A stretch of 28,779 nucleotides of DNA from Selenomonadaceae bacterium UBA2897 (GTDB taxonomy: Bacteria; Bacillota; Negativicutes; Selenomonadales; Selenomonadaceae), in contig DEDT01000050.1 of the NCBI GenBank assembly GCA_002350105.1, forward strand, positions 1 to 28,779, read 5' to 3'. Positions 25,201 to 28,779 of the stretch are shown here, piece after piece. Positions within the stretch are counted from its first letter, which is position 1. Each line of letters opens with the position of its first letter. The translations under genes and the position numbers were made by a program. The notes under the pieces are model-generated. The model was given only the letters and a program-made list of their open reading frames with translations, was not told the DNA's origin and did no database searches.

Positions 25201-26778
25201 GCGCAGAGAGAACAGAAGCGCCTGATTCGCATCGGCCGGCAGCTGCTGGCCGATGCGGCAGAAAACAACCTGGTGCTGGATGAAACACTCACCTATCCCA
25301 TCGACGGCGAGCTCCTGGAGCAACGACTGCGCCAGACACGCCCACAGCTGCTCGCTGAGGCCAGGGATAAGCAGCAGCAAAGTGAAGCCTGCCGGGCAAA
25401 GTATGACAAGGCTGCCGGACGTGCCGAAAGCACCCGGGACCATTATTTCCAGCATTATGAAGAGCTACCAGAACTCATCGGCGATCCTGCAACGCAAAAA
25501 GCGGATTTTCAAAAGCAACGCATGGCGGTGACGCAGGCACTATCTGCCTGCGTCACCGAGGCCAGGACCAACGATGCCCAACTGACCAGGCTGGAAACCA
25601 TGCAACATGAACTGGACAAGCACAATGTCACTTTGCAGTTTACCGTGGACCGCATACCGGCCGCCATTCTGCCAGAGGCCTGGCAGAGCGATGACAGCCA
25701 GGTCTTCGTACAGGCTTACCCCGCCTTGTTGCGGGACAGTCACGCCATTTTTACCCGTTACGAAAAACAACGTGAGGCGACAGAACAGGCGCAGAAAAGT
25801 TTCATTACTTACTGCGAACAGCATATCCGCGAGGAACGTCGGCGCCGTCATATCGTCGATGGCATTCGCAACAAGAACTCCTATGAGGAATACGAGGCCT
25901 GGCACGATGTTATCCTGAAAACCATCCAGCAAAGCATCACACTGGCCGAGAACGAACGAAAAGAGCATTTCACCCATATTGAGCATATGATCGAGCATAT
26001 GGCACTCTACCTGCAGGAGATTGGCCACGGCCTGAAGGAGATTGCCGCCAAAACCCGTATCCGCACAAATGGACAGACCAAGGATATCTACACCATTCAT
26101 TTTGCCGAAAAAAAAGATTCGGAGATGCGCACGGCCATCCGCAACTATCTCAGTTCTCTGACGGAAAGGCTGGATGCTGCATCCTTTCTCGATGAAGACG
26201 GGCGCGAAGACAGCCGGAAAGTCAAGGATGAGCTGCAGAAAAAACTCAGTACCCAGCAGCTCCTCCACGCCGTGCTGGGCGCGCACGCCATCAAGGTAAA
26301 ATGCCGCAAGGCAACCAGCGCCGCCACATTCTCCGAACGCCCCTACGATTGGGAAGAATCCAACAAATGGTCGGGCGGCGAGGTCTGGTGCAAAAATATG
26401 GCACTATTCCTTGGCTGCCTCAACTACCTCTCAGAGAAACGCGTCCGCATTCCGCATACGAAATATAACAACCGCGTTGTCGTGGCCGATAACCCCTTCG
26501 GCAAGGCCTCCAGTGACCATGTCCTCGATCCGGTATTCTTTATCGCCGAACAACTGGGCTTCCAGGTCATCGCCCTTACGGCGCACGAGGATGGCAACTT
26601 TGTCCGTAAATACTTTCCCGTTGTCTACAGCTGCCGCTTTGCCGAGCTTTCTGGCGGACGTGGCAAGGTTTTGGAACCTGAAATGCAGCTGAAGACCGCC
26701 TTCTTCGAGGAGCATCACCCAGAGGCCCTGGACCGACTCGAAACTTACACCGAAATAGGCCTCTTTGATATGCTGTAA
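22297..26778 (+). CDS. jetC: Wadjet SMC-type ATPase JetC (MukB-like)
   Basis: JetC is the loop-extruding SMC motor of Wadjet. The 1493-residue protein has an N-terminal ATPase half-site (LENGAGKT, K43), two very long Gln/Glu/Arg-rich coiled-coil regions (about 240-600 and 760-1290) around a globular hinge (about 608-755), and a C-terminal half-site with the ABC signature WSGGE (1358-1362), Walker B-like VVVADNPFG (D1398) and a switch His in LTAHED. The first P-loop Gly is Leu37 and the usual catalytic Glu after the Walker B Asp is Asn1399. ATG 22297 has GGAGG six bases upstream; ten extra codons in the longer frame belong to jetB. A hairpin terminator follows. Confidence 0.88.
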   Translation: MPSISRIRFTNVVYDGGRKRYIDTTFRFDGFNGILLLENGAGKTVFVQTLIQAVLPHKTVAQRKIQETLQLSNTAAHIAVEWILEDNPRRYALTLVSLFLNSKDILASQEFAYEYSPSDRGSIEHLPLVQRENGQQRPATKEEVAAFCRSLAASNMNAHFFSENDSLQSYGRYIEEHFRIIPAEWHKIAAINESEGGVEAFFENCRTNDTLVGRLLIPTVEEGIADENGTGKEQGNGFAELFEKQRDHFRQQRILQKRITEMQGVVERMADYTEVQHEKYRIESELQTANGKLKTLYQRVQQISTQRQERHSALQAQAEKLQQEQARLTQSIEACDVRASQHAADAQQQLYQQAEMAHQEAKQHLQQNDQRLQSLHLAHLRQEKFQALQAEKQAQEQLQALMQDADAQSLQTQLETNSAHLHYYFQQQEQACTAQQKKVQARQTDLQQAQRDTVQKLQALHQEEKTLDHRAGQCEAIIRQAIGQMEKIEQTIFDDSLNQDASTQRSLWEHQLQQIRAQLADDEKNLAFYTEQKHNLQADLPAHRQQLEQLQQDLQALATQISAIDSTAKELLQELQQQPECANMAGSTQELYQRASFLTNQLGDSLVRETSKQKKLSFICRQAHRFVDLYAEADAFTADPLLPDLLQDWQKDFSVLQSGADAYRAACRSGQDGAELLQRYPFWAAAVITTEDSTAELLRRLQAQAARLTTPVFILTSGELRTLLNGGELPAQPAAVLPAYWQHMEEDAFRSWLEEQRTEAGQRDTELQQQEALCAAIQQLRARLTRFYAKQPFSEYQELQNSQQEAQRKAEVLQKNLRDSEQTIEQCQKHIESCQQDRYAQQKQKDQIEHKLRELVTYEELQAQHRRALQQQNELRHKLRATQEKEEAVQHQQEQLATQLQELAQELGAIAANQTKIHEDIYYAEVQNAAPQNDTRAYAILADERRQLKSRLEGIQQNRGRLEEKLQQAQREQKRLIRIGRQLLADAAENNLVLDETLTYPIDGELLEQRLRQTRPQLLAEARDKQQQSEACRAKYDKAAGRAESTRDHYFQHYEELPELIGDPATQKADFQKQRMAVTQALSACVTEARTNDAQLTRLETMQHELDKHNVTLQFTVDRIPAAILPEAWQSDDSQVFVQAYPALLRDSHAIFTRYEKQREATEQAQKSFITYCEQHIREERRRRHIVDGIRNKNSYEEYEAWHDVILKTIQQSITLAENERKEHFTHIEHMIEHMALYLQEIGHGLKEIAAKTRIRTNGQTKDIYTIHFAEKKDSEMRTAIRNYLSSLTERLDAASFLDEDGREDSRKVKDELQKKLSTQQLLHAVLGAHAIKVKCRKATSAATFSERPYDWEESNKWSGGEVWCKNMALFLGCLNYLSEKRVRIPHTKYNNRVVVADNPFGKASSDHVLDPVFFIAEQLGFQVIALTAHEDGNFVRKYFPVVYSCRFAELSGGRGKVLEPEMQLKTAFFEEHHPEALDRLETYTEIGLFDML

Positions 26779-26830
26779 GGTTTCATCAGGCAGCCCCCTG
26801 CCATCAGGAATTGGTCTTGCAATAAGCAAT

Positions 26831-26879
26831 AAAAAGTCCTCTCAGTCATGTGAATTTCATGATCTGAGAGGACTTTTTT
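26831..26879. terminator. Bidirectional terminator between jetC and prfC
   Basis: GTCCTCTCAG (26836-26845) pairs perfectly with CTGAGAGGAC (26864-26873), and TCATG/CATGA extends the stem inward around a 7-base loop. AAAAA precedes the stem and TTTTTT follows it, so both convergent transcripts meet a stem plus T run. The T run overlaps the last codons of prfC. Confidence 0.92.
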
Positions 26880-28503
26880 ATACTTCCCTTTTGTCAAAGG
26901 GTACGTGATTGAGTTTAAGATCGGGATTGTTGTCGAGAATCCAACCCAAAGCCCATTCATTGCTTACGAGCAGCACGGGGTTCTCGTGACGGTCGTAGAC
27001 GAACATGCCGCGGTCGGCCCCCTTCAGGGAGGCCGGCGTTACTTCGCGGCCGTCTTCCCATGCCATCCAGCGCGCTACCTCGTAGGGCAGCATATTCATC
27101 TCGATATCGACGTTATACTCGTTCTTCAGGCGATACTCCAGCACCTCGAACTGCAGAGTGCCGACCGTGCCGACGACGTAGGACTCGAAGCCGGCGCCAG
27201 CCTGCTGGAAGAGCTGAATCGCGCCTTCCTGCGTGAGCTGCATGATGCCTTTGACGAACTGCTTGCGCTTCATCGTGTCCTTGGCCTGCACGCGCGCGAA
27301 CTTCTCGGGCGGAAACACGGGGAAATCGGCATACTTGAATTTATGCTCCGGCATGCAGACGGTATCGCCGATGCCGAAAATGCCCGGATCGAAGAGACCG
27401 ATGATGTCGCCCGGATAGGCCGTATCGATAATCTGGCGGTCCTGTGCAAGAAACTGCTGCGGCTGGGCGAGCTTGATATTCTTGCCACTGCGCTCGTGCC
27501 AAACCTCCATGTTGCGCTCGAACTTGCCCGAGCAGATACGGATGAAGGCCAGGCGGTCGCGATGTGCGGGATTCATGTTGGCCTGAATCTTGAATACGAA
27601 ACCGGAGAACTGCTCGTCATCCGGTGCGATGAGGCCATCGGAAGACTGACGCGGACGCGGTGACGGCGCGAGGCGGATATATTCCTCGAGGAAGTCCTGC
27701 ACACCGAAATTCGTCATGGCCGAACCGAAGAACATCGGCGTGAGGTCGCCTTCGTCCACACGCTTCTGGTCGAACTTCTCCCCGGCCTCGTTCAGCAGCT
27801 CGATATCCATCTGCAGCTGCTCGAACGCATCCTTGCCGATGCGCTCGACCACCTGGGGATCATCGGGCTCATACTCGTCGGCAATGCGTGCCTGCTGGCC
27901 GTGCGTCGTATCACTGGCAAAGAGCAATACCTTTTTGCGGCGACGGTCATAGACGCCCATATACTGGCCATCCTGGCCAATCGGCCAGTTCATCGGATAA
28001 GACTGCATGCCGAGCACGTTCTCGATTTCGTCCATAAGGTCCAGCGGTGCCTTGCCGAAATGATCCAGCTTGTTGACGAAGGTAAAGATAGGAATGCCAC
28101 GCTGCTTGCAGACCTTGAAGAGCTTCTTCGTCTGTGCCTCGACACCCTTGGCCACGTCGATGACCATGACCGCGCTGTCCACGGCCATGAGCGTGCGATA
28201 CGTATCCTCCGAGAAGTCCTGATGGCCCGGCGTATCGAGGATGTTGATGCGGCAGCCATCGTAGTCAAACTGCAGTACAGAGCTCGTGACCGAGATACCG
28301 CGCTGCTTCTCGATTTCCATCCAGTCGGACACAGCGTGGCGCTGCGTCTTGCGGGACTTGATGGAGCCCGCGAGATGGATGGCACCGCCGTAGAGCAGCA
28401 GTTTCTCCGTAAGCGTCGTCTTACCGGCATCCGGATGTGAGATGATGGCAAACGTGCGGCGTTTCTTTATTTCCTGATCGAGTTCATCGCGTAAAGCTGA
28501 CAA
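26878..28503 (-). CDS. prfC: Peptide chain release factor 3
   Basis: RF3 is a ribosomal GTPase that removes RF1/RF2 after peptide release. The 541-residue protein starts near IKKRRTFAIISHPDAGKTT (G1 loop), with RGISVTSSV (G2), DTPGHQDF (G3) and NKLD (G4), followed by domain 2 and 3 motifs such as KIQANMNPAHRDRLAF and VGTLQFEVLEYRL, all characteristic of RF3 rather than EF-G. Start codon is TTG 28503 with GGGGAGG nine bases upstream. It converges with jetC, sharing a bidirectional terminator. Length is slightly above the E. coli protein; no anomalies. Confidence 0.97.
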   Translation of the reverse strand: MSALRDELDQEIKKRRTFAIISHPDAGKTTLTEKLLLYGGAIHLAGSIKSRKTQRHAVSDWMEIEKQRGISVTSSVLQFDYDGCRINILDTPGHQDFSEDTYRTLMAVDSAVMVIDVAKGVEAQTKKLFKVCKQRGIPIFTFVNKLDHFGKAPLDLMDEIENVLGMQSYPMNWPIGQDGQYMGVYDRRRKKVLLFASDTTHGQQARIADEYEPDDPQVVERIGKDAFEQLQMDIELLNEAGEKFDQKRVDEGDLTPMFFGSAMTNFGVQDFLEEYIRLAPSPRPRQSSDGLIAPDDEQFSGFVFKIQANMNPAHRDRLAFIRICSGKFERNMEVWHERSGKNIKLAQPQQFLAQDRQIIDTAYPGDIIGLFDPGIFGIGDTVCMPEHKFKYADFPVFPPEKFARVQAKDTMKRKQFVKGIMQLTQEGAIQLFQQAGAGFESYVVGTVGTLQFEVLEYRLKNEYNVDIEMNMLPYEVARWMAWEDGREVTPASLKGADRGMFVYDRHENPVLLVSNEWALGWILDNNPDLKLNHVPFDKREV

Positions 28504-28537
28504 TCGAAAAATCCTCCCCTGATAAAAATCAACTTAT

Positions 28538-28567
28538 ATTCTATCACAAGTCGTCCGCTTTACGCAA
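28538..28567 (-). promoter_or_regulatory. Candidate promoter of prfC
   Basis: Minus strand: TTGCGT (28567-28562), 18 bases, TAGAAT (28543-28538). Predicted transcription start is near 28531, 28 bases before the TTG start codon and just upstream of the ribosome site. Confidence 0.5.
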
Positions 28568-28750
28568 TTAGTGGATACCGTAACGCGTACGATACGCCTG
28601 ATTGCATTCCTTGATTTCTTTCTCCCCGTCGATATACGGTTGATACCTAATTTCCTTATTACGACGTAGCAACCCAGTGTAAATAACGTTTCTCCTTACA
28701 TATTTTCCATATATTACACGTTTTTGTATTATTTTTGGGTCAAACTTTGG
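28568..28750 (-). other. Start-less open frame, possible gene remnant
   Basis: From 28750 to a TAA at 28570-28568 the minus strand stays open for 60 codons without ATG or GTG. The translation has a protein-like, basic-aromatic composition (for example IRYQPYIDGEKEIKECNQAY) and ends RYGIH. The only ordinary alternative start, TTG at 28672, has no ribosome site. The stretch is more AT-rich than its surroundings. It could be the decayed 3' end of a gene or simply an untranslated leader that happens to be open. I do not recognise a family. Confidence 0.25.
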
Positions 28751-28755
28751 TCAAG

Positions 28756-28779
28756 AAAAAGCCTCCCTGCACGTCTGCA
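28756..28779 (-). terminator. Right-edge terminator, cut by the window end
   Basis: AAAAA is followed by GCCTCCCTGCA (28761-28771), loop CGTC and TGCA, where the window stops. If the next bases are GGGAGGC, this is a stem with a T run on the minus strand that would end a gene lying to the right. Only half of the stem is visible. Confidence 0.5.

Noticed and set aside
23200..25400. CAG-rich stretch as a nucleotide repeat
   Set aside because: The pattern is irregular and explained by Gln/Leu codons in the JetC coiled coils, not by a tandem repeat.

Overview
The window looks like chromosomal DNA from a low-to-mid-GC Firmicute-type bacterium with GC-rich coding. A Negativicute of the Selenomonas/Mitsuokella kind is my best guess; this rests on protein style and gene order, not on a search. 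The housekeeping evidence is a T-box-controlled thrS, an infC-rpmI-rplT operon with an ATT-started infC and a leader attenuator, and strong AGGAGG-type ribosome binding sites. No rRNA, tRNA, insertion sequence or CRISPR array is visible.

Layout. (1) 18-7701, minus strand: a complete type I-C CRISPR-Cas operon, cas3-cas5c-cas8c-cas7c-cas4-cas1-cas2, with tightly overlapping genes and a promoter in an AT-rich gap at about 7766-7794. An internal GTG start in cas8c with a strong ribosome binding site probably yields the small subunit Cas11c. The array is not in the window; it may lie just beyond the left end. (2) 7867-12590, minus strand: translation genes. thrS has a T-box leader, followed by infC-rpmI-rplT with its own promoter and attenuator, then a TrmH/SpoU RNA methyltransferase. 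(3) 12724-14531: a small unknown protein (plus), a DUF2971-type protein (minus) and an RpiB/LacA-type sugar isomerase (minus). (4) 14528-16144, minus: a SPINDLY/O-GlcNAc-transferase-like protein, translationally coupled to the isomerase. (5) 16210-18841, minus: a hybrid histidine kinase and a beta-carbonic anhydrase. (6) 19072-26778, plus: a four-gene operon matching a Wadjet (JetABCD) plasmid-restriction system in the order jetD-jetA-jetB-jetC, with its own near-consensus promoter. A hairpin with poly-T on both sides separates it from (7) prfC, peptide-chain release factor 3, on the minus strand. The right edge is AT-rich and holds the prfC promoter, a start-less reading frame and half of a terminator.

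The window thus carries two defence systems with complementary targets: nucleic-acid interference against phages and plasmids (type I-C) and SMC-based cleavage of small circular DNA (Wadjet). They are separated by about 11 kb of mostly core genes. The points most worth checking are the internal Cas11c start, the altered ATPase motifs of JetC, and the coupled isomerase/glycosyltransferase pair in which the isomerase lacks the usual catalytic cysteine.
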